Source: JAWVZU01 sp033722075 (GTDB lineage Bacteria; Pseudomonadota; Gammaproteobacteria; Xanthomonadales; SZUA-38). From it: 16,433 nucleotides of DNA. The notes beneath the pieces are model-generated. The model worked only from the letters and a program-made list of their open reading frames with translations. It searched no databases and was not told the origin of the DNA. The position numbers and the translations under genes were made by a program. Position 1 is the stretch's first letter. Every line of letters starts with the position of its first letter. The stretch spans positions 1 through 16,433 of the forward strand of contig JAWVZU010000053.1 in NCBI GenBank assembly GCA_033722075.1, given 5' to 3'. Below are positions 6,575 to 13,692 of the stretch, in pieces.

Positions 6575-7953
6575 CCCGGATCGGATAGTCCGTATTTTTC
6601 CATGCGCCGGTAGAGTGCCGGTCGGCTCAGGCCGAGGGCTTCTGCGGTCTTGGAGACATTGCCCTCGAAGCGGTCGAGGTTGCGCTCGATCATGAGCCGT
6701 TCCATCTGCTCCAGGGTCAGATCCGCCGCCTGCGCCGGAGAAGCCGCTTCGGCGCCCGGTGCCTGGGAGAGCGCATCGGTGAAATGGCTGCGCTCCAGGC
6801 GTTTCGCGCCGGACATGAGCGCCGCCCGCTCGATCGTCTGGCGCAACTGCCTGACGTTGCCGGGCCAATCCTGCTGCTGGAGCCAGGCCAGGGCACCGTC
6901 CGAGAGTTCCAGCAGGCCGGTCCCGTAGGTGTGTGCGGTGTGTTCCAGGTGCAGCTGGGCAATCAGCGCGATGTCCGAACGCCGCTCGCGAAGCGGGGGC
7001 AGGTGCAGGGTGATCAGGTTGAGCCGATACAGTAGGTCCTCGCGAAAATCGTCGGCCTGGACCATGGCGCCGAGGTCCCGGTTGGTCGCCGAAATCACCC
7101 GCACATCCGTGGTCAGGGTTCGGGACGACCCGACTGGCTGAAAGCTCCGGTCCTGGAGTATCCGCAGGAGCTTTACCTGGGAGGCTCGATCCAGGTCGCC
7201 GACCTCGTCGAGAAAAATCGTTCCCCCGTCGGCCGCCTGGAAACGACCGGTCCGGTCCCGGTTGGCGTCGGTGAAGGCGCCCTTGACGTGGCCGAACATC
7301 TCGCTCTCGAAGAGCGTCGCCGGGACGCCCCCGAGATTGACCTTTACGAATGGACCCTCGCTGCGGTGGCTGTTCTGGTGCAGGGCGTCCGCAATCAGTT
7401 CCTTTCCGGTTCCCGATTCCCCGAGGATCAGTACCGGTGCGTCGGTGCGGCAGACGCGAGCGACCTTGGACAGGACGGATAGCATGCTCGGGTGGCGACC
7501 GATGATCTGACTGAAGTCGAAGTCACGATCCAGCTCCTCACGAGACAGGGACTGATCCGCCGCAGAGGATGCGAGGCTGAGCGAGGTCTGGATGAGCTGC
7601 ATCAGGTGCTGGTTGCGCCAGGGCTTGGTAACGAAGTCGGTCGCCCCCTGTTTCATGCCCGCCACCGCGAGTTCGATGGAGCCCCAGGCGGTGATCAGGA
7701 TCACCGGCAGGTTCGGGTGCTCCCGACGGATCCTGGCCAGCAGTTCGAGCCCTTCCTCGCCGGTGGTCTTGCGTGAGAAGTTCATGTCCTGAAGAACCAG
7801 GCTGATCGGCCCGCGTTCGAGTTCGCTCAAGGCGTCATCGGGATTGGCCGCAGCGCGACAGGGCAGGTTGGCCTGCTTGAGAAGCAGACGAATGGAAGCG
7901 ACGACCGACTCGTCGTCGTCCACGATCAGGATGGGATCCGGTCGCCGGCTCAT
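6571..7953 (-). CDS. Sigma-54-dependent response regulator, NtrC family
   Basis: The protein has 460 residues from the ATG at 7953; a longer frame back to 8019 would run into the end of the permease gene and precedes the normal MSRRPDPILIVDDD start. The receiver domain (about 6-122) has the acidic pocket at Asp12-Asp13, the phosphorylation site Asp56, Thr88 and Lys110. The AAA+ domain has Walker A GESGTGKE (178-185), the sigma-54 contact loop GAFTDA (225-230, a variant of GAFTGA) and Walker B IFLDE (246-250). The C-terminus (about 415-455) is a Fis-type helix-turn-helix: NVSKTAEALGLSRPALYRR. On phosphorylation it should form a ring, remodel sigma-54 RNA polymerase and activate promoters from upstream sites. 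A sigma-54 promoter heads its own operon, so positive autoregulation is likely. One base separates it from the permease stop. Confidence 0.95.
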   Translation of the reverse strand: MSRRPDPILIVDDDESVVASIRLLLKQANLPCRAAANPDDALSELERGPISLVLQDMNFSRKTTGEEGLELLARIRREHPNLPVILITAWGSIELAVAGMKQGATDFVTKPWRNQHLMQLIQTSLSLASSAADQSLSREELDRDFDFSQIIGRHPSMLSVLSKVARVCRTDAPVLILGESGTGKELIADALHQNSHRSEGPFVKVNLGGVPATLFESEMFGHVKGAFTDANRDRTGRFQAADGGTIFLDEVGDLDRASQVKLLRILQDRSFQPVGSSRTLTTDVRVISATNRDLGAMVQADDFREDLLYRLNLITLHLPPLRERRSDIALIAQLHLEHTAHTYGTGLLELSDGALAWLQQQDWPGNVRQLRQTIERAALMSGAKRLERSHFTDALSQAPGAEAASPAQAADLTLEQMERLMIERNLDRFEGNVSKTAEALGLSRPALYRRMEKYGLSDPG

Positions 7954-7954
7954 G

Positions 7955-9151
7955 CTATTCGTAGTGTAGCGCGTCCGCCGGTGATCGCTTCGAGGCCAGC
8001 CATGCCGGATAGAGGGCACAGACCAGGCACAGGGCGCTGATCAGCGCGCCGCCGACGAGCAGCGCTTCGATCGCGGACTGCCAGTTCAGGGCGGAGAAGG
8101 TGCCGAGCATGGGAAACTGGATCCCGATGAGGCTGCCGGCGGCGACGGCCAGCAGCGCCAGGACCAGGATTTCACCCACGATCTGGCGATAGATCCGGTG
8201 CCGCGTCGCACCGACCGCGCGGCGCAGCCCGAGTTCGTCGGTGCGCCGGGTTACGTTCTGCCAGAGCACGCCAAAGAGACCGAAGGCCACCATCAGGAGC
8301 AGGAAGCCGGCGACCAGCCCGGCGACGGTCAGCGGCAGGATCACCTCTCGGTTCTGGATCCGCTTGAGGCTCTCGAGCGACGTCACGGTGACGACCCAGT
8401 TTCGGGCAATACCCTGGATCAGTGATTGCAGGTCTTCCTCGATGCCCGCATCCAGGCCCGGCTGGACCTTCACGAGCATCGTCAGGGCCCGCTGTTCCTT
8501 GTCCTCTATCGGAAACCTGCCGATCGTGTAGTTGCGCAGTTCCGCCAGTTCCCCGCGCTGTCTGAAATCCCGGAACACGCCGATGACCCGGTAGCCGATC
8601 TCGGGATTCTCGGTATGCTCGCTGCGGTTGCGGATGTCGACCCCGATCGGATTCTCATCGCCGAACAGCTGGGCTCGCAGGCGCTCGTTGATCAGCACCA
8701 CGCGGTCGGGATTGGCTGCGTCGGTTTCGTCAAACCAGCGACCTTCGACCAACTCGACACCTAGATCCTGCGGAGCGCCGTCGGTGAACTGGTTGAACAT
8801 GGAGTCGACGACGCGACCGTCGTGGGTCACGTCGCTGGTCCACTGCCAGTTTCTGAACGGGCCCATGTGGGCGACGTGGGCCCACTCGACAAGGTCATGG
8901 CTCCGTACGGCTCCGAGCACCTGGTGCAACGATTCACCATCCTGCTCGCTCCAATCGCCGGCCAGGCCGCCGATCCGGATTTCATAGGTGTCCTGATATT
9001 CGAAACCGAGCGGTTGGCGATATAGCCACCAGTTGTGCGCGGCTTCGGCTGCGATGAAGAAGATCACCAGAAAGGCGGTAACGAGCTCGATCAGCACCAG
9101 GGCGTTTTCGCGCTTGCGGTTCCAGATCATCTTGAAGAGGTGTTTGAACAT
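7955..9151 (-). CDS. ABC transporter permease, MacB/FtsX type (second permease)
   Basis: This 398-residue permease has the MacB/FtsX layout: one N-terminal helix (about 19-36), a large periplasmic domain (about 38-270, MacB_PCD-like), then three helices (about 273-297, 325-348 and 361-385). The cytoplasmic loop TDELGLRRAVGATR (304-317) is the coupling-helix region that contacts the ATPase. The C-terminus SKRSPADALHYE fits the conserved MacB ending. Such permeases do not carry substrate through a channel in the usual way but use a mechanical stroke to push periplasmic substrates outward. It is paired with a different permease encoded just upstream, so the transporter is probably a heterodimer. 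A strong ribosome binding site (AAGGAGG, 5 nt from the ATG) supports the start. Its substrate cannot be read from the sequence. Confidence 0.92.
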   Translation of the reverse strand: MFKHLFKMIWNRKRENALVLIELVTAFLVIFFIAAEAAHNWWLYRQPLGFEYQDTYEIRIGGLAGDWSEQDGESLHQVLGAVRSHDLVEWAHVAHMGPFRNWQWTSDVTHDGRVVDSMFNQFTDGAPQDLGVELVEGRWFDETDAANPDRVVLINERLRAQLFGDENPIGVDIRNRSEHTENPEIGYRVIGVFRDFRQRGELAELRNYTIGRFPIEDKEQRALTMLVKVQPGLDAGIEEDLQSLIQGIARNWVVTVTSLESLKRIQNREVILPLTVAGLVAGFLLLMVAFGLFGVLWQNVTRRTDELGLRRAVGATRHRIYRQIVGEILVLALLAVAAGSLIGIQFPMLGTFSALNWQSAIEALLVGGALISALCLVCALYPAWLASKRSPADALHYE

Positions 9152-9156
9152 GGCGT

Positions 9157-9163
9157 CCTCCTT
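9157..9163 (-). promoter_or_regulatory. Strong ribosome binding site of the second permease gene
   Basis: On the - strand, AAGGAGG lies 5 nt before the ATG at 9151. It is the best Shine-Dalgarno sequence I noticed in the window and fixes this start. Most other genes here lack one. Confidence 0.75.
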
Positions 9164-9175
9164 CCAGCCGATTCG

Positions 9176-10420
9176 TCATGCGCGCCGCAAGGCGGCAACA
9201 GGGTGCATCCGAGCCATTTTCAGGGCCGGATAGACACCGGAGATCAGCCCGAAAATGATCATCATGAAGAGTGCGGCGCCAAAAACGACGAGATCAATCT
9301 CAAAGTTGGCATAGGCAATCAGGCCGCTGGCTTCGATCAGATTGAGAAAGGCGACGCCCAGGAAGAAGCCGATGACCCCGCCGAGCAGCGACAGGACCAG
9401 GTTTTCCACCAGGAATTGCGCAACCAAAGCGGTTGTTGGTGCGCCGAAGGCCTTGCGGACGCCGATCTCCGAAGCGCGCTCCAGGATGCGACTGATGTTC
9501 AGGTTGATCAGGTTGATGGTCGGCAGAAACATGAAGGCGATCATGGCGCCAAACATCGCCAGCAGAAAAAGACCGGCCTTGCTGTCCTCCTCGAAACGGC
9601 TGTTCATGAAATCGCGCACCAGCATTTCGAATTTGGTGTCCGCGGTGGACTCGACTCGCTGGTACTGCTCCGGGTCGTCATATTCGAAGTAGGCCAGCCC
9701 GTCCACGAACTCGTCCCGGATGATCGGCAGACGATTCGGGTCTTCGGCGTAGAGGAGTGCGGTAAAACCGCCGATCCACTCATTGCGGTAGTTCTGGTCG
9801 GCGGTACTCGAGTGCGGTACCCAGATTTCCCCGGAGGAGTGCATTCGCATTTCCGGTTCATCCTCGACCACTCCGACCACCTCGAACGGTCGACCGTTCA
9901 GCGTAAAGCGTCGCCCGACGGCATCCTGGTCGCCGAAAATCTCCGACTGCATCGATTCGTTGAGCACCGCAACGGTCCGACCCTCGGTCTCGTCGTCGGC
10001 CTGGATCGGCCGACCGCTGATGAACTCGTAGTCCAGGATCTTCCAGAAGTTCGCGTCGGTCCGCACGACGGTGGGCGACAGCTTGGTGCCGTCGATAAAT
10101 ACCGTGCCCTCGGAACCCGACGAATAGAAGCCGATCATGTCGGGCGTCTCGAGGTTCAGCACGTGTCGCTCGAGAAACCGGTACCCCGCATTCCAGGTGG
10201 AGCTGCTGGTCCGTTCCTCGTTGGTGAGCCGGACATTGCGGACCGCAAGAAAATGCGGGCTGCGTGACTCTGCGCCGATCGGTTTCACATAGTTCTGCAG
10301 CATCGTGACGATCACGGTCAGCACCGCCAGCGTGATGGCAATGCCGAACAGGTTGACGAAGCTGAAGAACTTCCGTCTTAACAGCACCTTGTAAGCAGTA
10401 ACGAGATAGTTCTTGAACAT
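9176..10420 (-). CDS. ABC transporter permease, MacB/FtsX type (first permease)
   Basis: This 414-residue permease has an N-terminal helix at about 20-41, a periplasmic MacB_PCD-like domain (about 42-283) and three C-terminal helices (about 284-305, 334-360 and 376-400). The motif RASEIGVRKAFGA (314-326) is the typical FtsX-superfamily coupling segment, and the end VYPALKMARMHPVAALRRA is the usual MacB-type tail. It shares fold and length with the permease encoded downstream, yet the two differ widely in sequence, which suggests an old duplication and a fixed heterodimer. An AGGGA ribosome binding site lies 6 nt before the ATG. Spacing is 12 bp from the ATPase gene and 24 bp to the next permease. 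It should act in the inner membrane with the ATPase and the membrane-fusion protein. Confidence 0.92.
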   Translation of the reverse strand: MFKNYLVTAYKVLLRRKFFSFVNLFGIAITLAVLTVIVTMLQNYVKPIGAESRSPHFLAVRNVRLTNEERTSSSTWNAGYRFLERHVLNLETPDMIGFYSSGSEGTVFIDGTKLSPTVVRTDANFWKILDYEFISGRPIQADDETEGRTVAVLNESMQSEIFGDQDAVGRRFTLNGRPFEVVGVVEDEPEMRMHSSGEIWVPHSSTADQNYRNEWIGGFTALLYAEDPNRLPIIRDEFVDGLAYFEYDDPEQYQRVESTADTKFEMLVRDFMNSRFEEDSKAGLFLLAMFGAMIAFMFLPTINLINLNISRILERASEIGVRKAFGAPTTALVAQFLVENLVLSLLGGVIGFFLGVAFLNLIEASGLIAYANFEIDLVVFGAALFMMIIFGLISGVYPALKMARMHPVAALRRA

Positions 10421-10432
10421 GGGTCGTCCCTG

Positions 10433-11110
10433 TCAGTGAACGAGCTGGCCGTCGAAGATGCGGACGATGCGACCGGTGCGTTCCGCCTTCTCCCGGTCGT
10501 GGGTGACCATGACCACGGTGGTGCCGATGTCGGCGTTGAGGCCGGTGAGGATCTGCATGATCTCGTCCCCCATATGGCTGTCCAGGTTTCCGGTCGGTTC
10601 ATCGGCGAGGATGATCTTCGGGCGTCCGACGATGGCCCGCGCAATGGCCACCCTTTGCTGCTGGCCGCCGGAGAGCTGGGTCGGGAAGTGGTTGACCCGG
10701 GAGCTCAGGCCGACCCGTTCCAGCGCCTCCAGGGCCAGCTTGCGCCGCTCCTTGCCGCCGAGGTTTCGATAGAGCAGCGGAATCTCGACATTGTCGACCA
10801 CGCGCAGGTCCGGGATGAGGTGGAAACTCTGGAACACGAAACCGATCGCATCGTTGCGCAGGCTGGCCATGCGCTTGTCGCTGTGATTGCGGATGGTCTC
10901 TCCGAATAGCGCGATGTCACCCTCGGTGGGCTCGTCCAGGAGCCCGATCAGGTTGAGCAGCGTGCTCTTTCCACAGCCCGACGGTCCCATGATGGAGAGC
11001 ATTTCCCCGGCCTGGACTTCCAGGTCGACGCCATGCAGCGCAACCGTCTCGATTCGTTCCGTGGAATAGGTCTTGGAGACCTGATTGAGTTCGATGATGG
11101 ACTGGGTCAT
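10433..11110 (-). CDS. ABC transporter ATP-binding protein, MacB/LolD type
   Basis: This 225-residue ATPase has all the usual motifs: Walker A GPSGCGKST (42-50), Q-loop Gln94, signature LSGGQQQR (146-153), Walker B ILADEP (167-172, catalytic Glu171), the D-loop and H-loop His204. The sequence ILADEPTGNLDS and the short length place it in the MacB/LolD/FtsE group, which powers FtsX-type permeases. Here the ATPase is a separate protein, whereas in true MacB it is fused to the permease. Its ATG overlaps the TGA of the upstream membrane-fusion gene by 4 nt (ATGA), a sign of translational coupling. It probably energises the two permeases encoded directly downstream. Confidence 0.96.
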   Translation of the reverse strand: MTQSIIELNQVSKTYSTERIETVALHGVDLEVQAGEMLSIMGPSGCGKSTLLNLIGLLDEPTEGDIALFGETIRNHSDKRMASLRNDAIGFVFQSFHLIPDLRVVDNVEIPLLYRNLGGKERRKLALEALERVGLSSRVNHFPTQLSGGQQQRVAIARAIVGRPKIILADEPTGNLDSHMGDEIMQILTGLNADIGTTVVMVTHDREKAERTGRIVRIFDGQLVH

Positions 11111-12360
11111 TGGATACCTTCCAGGTCGATGGTGTCGAGGTGATTGAATTCGGTTGTTGCGGAAACGATGATGCGGTCGCCGATCTCCAGCCCTTCCAGG
11201 ACCTGGATCTGACTGCGGTTCGAGAAGCCGAGCAGGACCGGCGTGCGGACCGCCTCGCTGCCGTCGATCAGATACAGCTCGTTGCGCCCACGGCCAGGCA
11301 CGCCGGGACCGCGTCGAACGTACAGCGTGTCCTTGCTTTGATCGGTCACGAGCTGGACATCCGCGCGGAGCTGCGGACGCAGGCCGTCTGCATCGGGATC
11401 GACGAGGTCGAGCAGGACCTTGATGCTGCCCTGTTCAACGGCCGGCAGCACCGAGGCCACCTGCGCCTCCAGTTCCTGACCGGCAGCCGAGACGCGCGCG
11501 ATCTGGCCTTCAGCCACCTCCGTGGCGTAGAAATCCGACACGGTCGCTTCGACCCGGTAGGTGCTCAGGTCGGCAACCCGGGCCAGGGGCGCACCGAGTC
11601 CGACGCTGGCGCCGGGCTCTTCAAGGACCCAGGTCACCACGCCGGCGTGCGGCGCCCGCACCGTGGCCAGTTCCCGGAGGCGCTCCTGCTCGGCCAGCTG
11701 CTGCTGCAGGATGGATGTCTCCAGGTCGATTTTCTCGAGCTGCGCCTGGTGCGAAAGCCGCTGGTTGTCGATCCGCCGGTTGAGTTGGGCAAGCTCGACC
11801 TCCGAACGGCGGACATCAAGCCGAGCTTCCTCCAGGTCTCCCTTGGATATGGCGCCGATGCCCGCCAGCTGCTCCAGGCGCTCGGCGCGGGTCTTCCGAC
11901 TTTCCAGGTCGATCTCGAGCAGCGCCCGGTTGCCTTCCGCTTCCGACAGGGCCTGGTCAAGTTCGAGGCGCCGCGTCTTGCGTTCGTTCTCCTTGAGCGC
12001 GAGCTTTTCCTGGAGCTCGGAAATGGCCACGTCCAGGGAACGATGCTCGACGCGCAACAAGGCATCGCCGGCGGCAACGGAGGTGCCGGGCGGGGCCATG
12101 ATGGCGCGGACTTCGGAGGCAAACGCGGCGGAGACGACCGTCTCGTTGCGCGGAACGAAAACGCCGGTGACGTCGATTGCAGCGACCATTTCACCGCGCT
12201 CTACGGTGGCGGTTCGCAGCTCGTTCACGTCCACGGAAGGGGTGATGGCCGCACGCAGGCCGATGAAGCTGAAGAGCAGAAGTACCCCGATGCCGACGCC
12301 CTTCAGAACAGTTATCGTTCGACGTCGTCGTTGCAGGTGAGGGTTGATTTTCCGGTCCAT
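11107..12360 (-). CDS. Membrane-fusion (periplasmic adaptor) protein, HlyD/MacA-like
   Basis: The protein has 417 residues from the ATG at 12360. After a basic N-terminus (QRRRR, 10-14) comes one membrane helix (about 17-38), a barrel/lipoyl half (about 50-107, with VFVPRNETVVSA), a long coiled-coil hairpin (about 108-232) and the second lipoyl half (VRAPHAGVV, 234-242), then beta-barrel and membrane-proximal domains. This is the HlyD/MacA adaptor plan: it should bridge the inner-membrane ABC permeases to an outer-membrane channel. No TolC-like gene is present in the operon. A longer frame with TTG at 12390 exists, but its first codons are the sigma-54 promoter itself, so I prefer the ATG. 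It is the first gene of the six-gene operon and shares ATGA with the ATPase gene. Confidence 0.92.
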   Translation of the reverse strand: MDRKINPHLQRRRRTITVLKGVGIGVLLLFSFIGLRAAITPSVDVNELRTATVERGEMVAAIDVTGVFVPRNETVVSAAFASEVRAIMAPPGTSVAAGDALLRVEHRSLDVAISELQEKLALKENERKTRRLELDQALSEAEGNRALLEIDLESRKTRAERLEQLAGIGAISKGDLEEARLDVRRSEVELAQLNRRIDNQRLSHQAQLEKIDLETSILQQQLAEQERLRELATVRAPHAGVVTWVLEEPGASVGLGAPLARVADLSTYRVEATVSDFYATEVAEGQIARVSAAGQELEAQVASVLPAVEQGSIKVLLDLVDPDADGLRPQLRADVQLVTDQSKDTLYVRRGPGVPGRGRNELYLIDGSEAVRTPVLLGFSNRSQIQVLEGLEIGDRIIVSATTEFNHLDTIDLEGIQ

Positions 12361-12373
12361 GCCCCGCTGAGGG

Positions 12374-12389
12374 AGCAGGAACCGTGCCA
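12374..12389 (-). promoter_or_regulatory. Sigma-54 (-24/-12) promoter of the ABC transporter/two-component operon
   Basis: The - strand reads TGGCACGGTTCCTGCT. The consensus is TGGCACG-N4-TTGCW, and the only departure is C for the first T of TTGC. The invariant GG and GC doublets are 10 bp apart, as required. The -12 C lies at 12375, so transcription should begin near 12363, only 3 nt before the ATG at 12360. The operon encodes a sigma-54 activator of its own, which strongly supports the assignment. Confidence 0.82.
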
Positions 12390-12475
12390 ATTAGCCTTCA
12401 GGCAATCGAATCAGTCACTTGTTCAAAGTGCCCTGTGATTGGCCGTCCGACTGTGAACGATTCTGTCTGGCAAGG

Positions 12476-12491
12476 TGTCCGGTTTCGGACA
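12476..12491 (-). promoter_or_regulatory. Likely upstream activator site (dyad) for the NtrC-type regulator
   Basis: TGTCCG-N4-CGGACA is a perfect inverted repeat with 6-bp arms centred about 120 bp upstream of the predicted sigma-54 start, the usual place for an enhancer-binding protein site. An overlapping CAGTG-N8-CACTG repeat (12490-12507) and a CACTT-N5-AAGTG repeat (12416-12430) lie in the same gap. There is no T-run on the - strand, so it is not a terminator for the antiporter gene. Binding by the operon's regulator is inferred. Confidence 0.5.
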
Positions 12492-12528
12492 GTGCTCGAA
12501 CACACTGGGGTCGTGCCATGGAAAACGA

Positions 12529-13692
12529 TCAGTCCTGGCGCAGTGCCTCGTCGACGGCCATGGGTGTCGGGTAGCGCATGATGATCCAGTAGCTGGATAC
12601 GACAAAGGAAATGATCGTGGTGAGCTGGATCAGGTAGCTGGTGGCCGGCTGAACGACCTGGTGGTGCAATGCGACCGCGGCGATCAGCAGGCTGAACTCG
12701 CTGACTTGCCCCAGGCGAACACCCATCTCCGTGCTCAGCCGGGGTTGCTCCCCGTAGGCGACCAGGATGCGGGCAAAACAGATCGGCTTCAGCAGCAACA
12801 TGACGGCGGCTAGGACCAGCGCAGGAAGCAGTACTTCCGAGGCGAGTGCCGGGTCGATTGCCGCACCCAGGGTGAAGAAGAAGATCACCAGGAAGAAGTC
12901 GCGGATGGGGCGGAGACTCTCGGCGATGAATCGTGAGATCGGACTGGCCGCCAGGGCGACTCCGGCGACGAAGGCGCCGATTTCATGCGAAAGACTGAAA
13001 ACCGCTGCCAGCTCCGCCAGGCCGAGACACCACCCGATCGCCAGCAGGAAGATATATTCCTGAATCTGATCGAAGCGCCGCCAGAGTGGCCGCAGCACGT
13101 AGCGCTCGGCGAGAAATGCCCCGCCGATGAGGGCAGGCAGGCCGATTCCGATCCGGAGCAGGCCCTGGCCCAGACCGCCGTGAGCGCTTTGCAGCATCAG
13201 CAGGATAAGAATCGCGATCAGATCCTGGATCAAAAGCACGCTGATGATGATCTCGCCTGCATGCCGGTGGTGGAGGGCTGTGGTCGGCAGCAGCTTGAGG
13301 CCGAGAATCGTGCTCGAGAACATCATGGCGGCGGCCACCACCAGCGAGTCGAACAGCGGAAAACCGAATGCCAGGACGATCGCGAAGCCTACCGCGGCGA
13401 AAGCCAGCGAGGTACCGAGCGTCAGCAGGGTGGCCTGGCGCAGCATCTGGAGCAGCTTCTGGGGGTAGAGGTTCAAGCCCAGCAGGTAGAGCAGGAAGAT
13501 GATGCCGATCTCGGCGATGCCTTCGATCATGGCCGGTTCCGCCACGAGGCCGGTGGCCGCCGGGCCTGCGATTGCGCCCATCACCAGGTAGGCCAGGATC
13601 ATTGCCTGGCGCGCGAGCAGCGCGATCGTGGCCAGTACCGCTGCGCCGGCAAATATGAGGAAAATGGTGAAGACGACCTGGTCGGAACCCAT
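12529..13692 (-). CDS. Cation:proton antiporter, CPA2 family (membrane domain only)
   Basis: This 387-residue protein is hydrophobic from end to end (roughly 11-13 helices) and fits the Na_H_Exchanger fold of the CPA2 family, which includes KefB/KefC and YbaL. The GLKLLPTTALHHRHAGE segment and the following LLIQDLIAI, with Gln156-Asp157, form the family's ion-binding region. Kef-type proteins usually carry a C-terminal TrkA_N nucleotide-binding domain; here the protein stops soon after the last helix, so that regulatory part is absent. It should exchange K+ or Na+ for protons across the inner membrane. Its ATG shares one base with the TGA of the transglutaminase gene (TGATG), so translation is probably coupled. 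No terminator is seen after its stop. Confidence 0.9.
   Translation of the reverse strand: MGSDQVVFTIFLIFAGAAVLATIALLARQAMILAYLVMGAIAGPAATGLVAEPAMIEGIAEIGIIFLLYLLGLNLYPQKLLQMLRQATLLTLGTSLAFAAVGFAIVLAFGFPLFDSLVVAAAMMFSSTILGLKLLPTTALHHRHAGEIIISVLLIQDLIAILILLMLQSAHGGLGQGLLRIGIGLPALIGGAFLAERYVLRPLWRRFDQIQEYIFLLAIGWCLGLAELAAVFSLSHEIGAFVAGVALAASPISRFIAESLRPIRDFFLVIFFFTLGAAIDPALASEVLLPALVLAAVMLLLKPICFARILVAYGEQPRLSTEMGVRLGQVSEFSLLIAAVALHHQVVQPATSYLIQLTTIISFVVSSYWIIMRYPTPMAVDEALRQD

Noticed and set aside
7954..8019. Longer response-regulator start at 8019
   Set aside because: It would overlap the end of the permease gene by about 65 bases and add residues before the normal receiver-domain start; the ATG at 7953 fits the domain and the spacing.
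11110..12438. 442-codon open frame on the + strand opposite the membrane-fusion gene, and similar long frames opposite the kinase (5478-6695) and first permease (9035-10267)
   Set aside because: These are also shadows: no family motifs, no ribosome binding sites, and strong protein-family matches on the other strand.
12476..12491. The TGTCCG/CGGACA dyad as an intrinsic terminator of the antiporter gene
   Set aside because: The stem is only 6 bp and no T-run follows on the - strand; its position fits an activator site better.
12503..12518. Second sigma-54-like element, TGGCACG-ACCC-CAGTG on the - strand
   Set aside because: The -24 half is perfect, but the required GC of the -12 element is missing (GT instead), so it should not be active.
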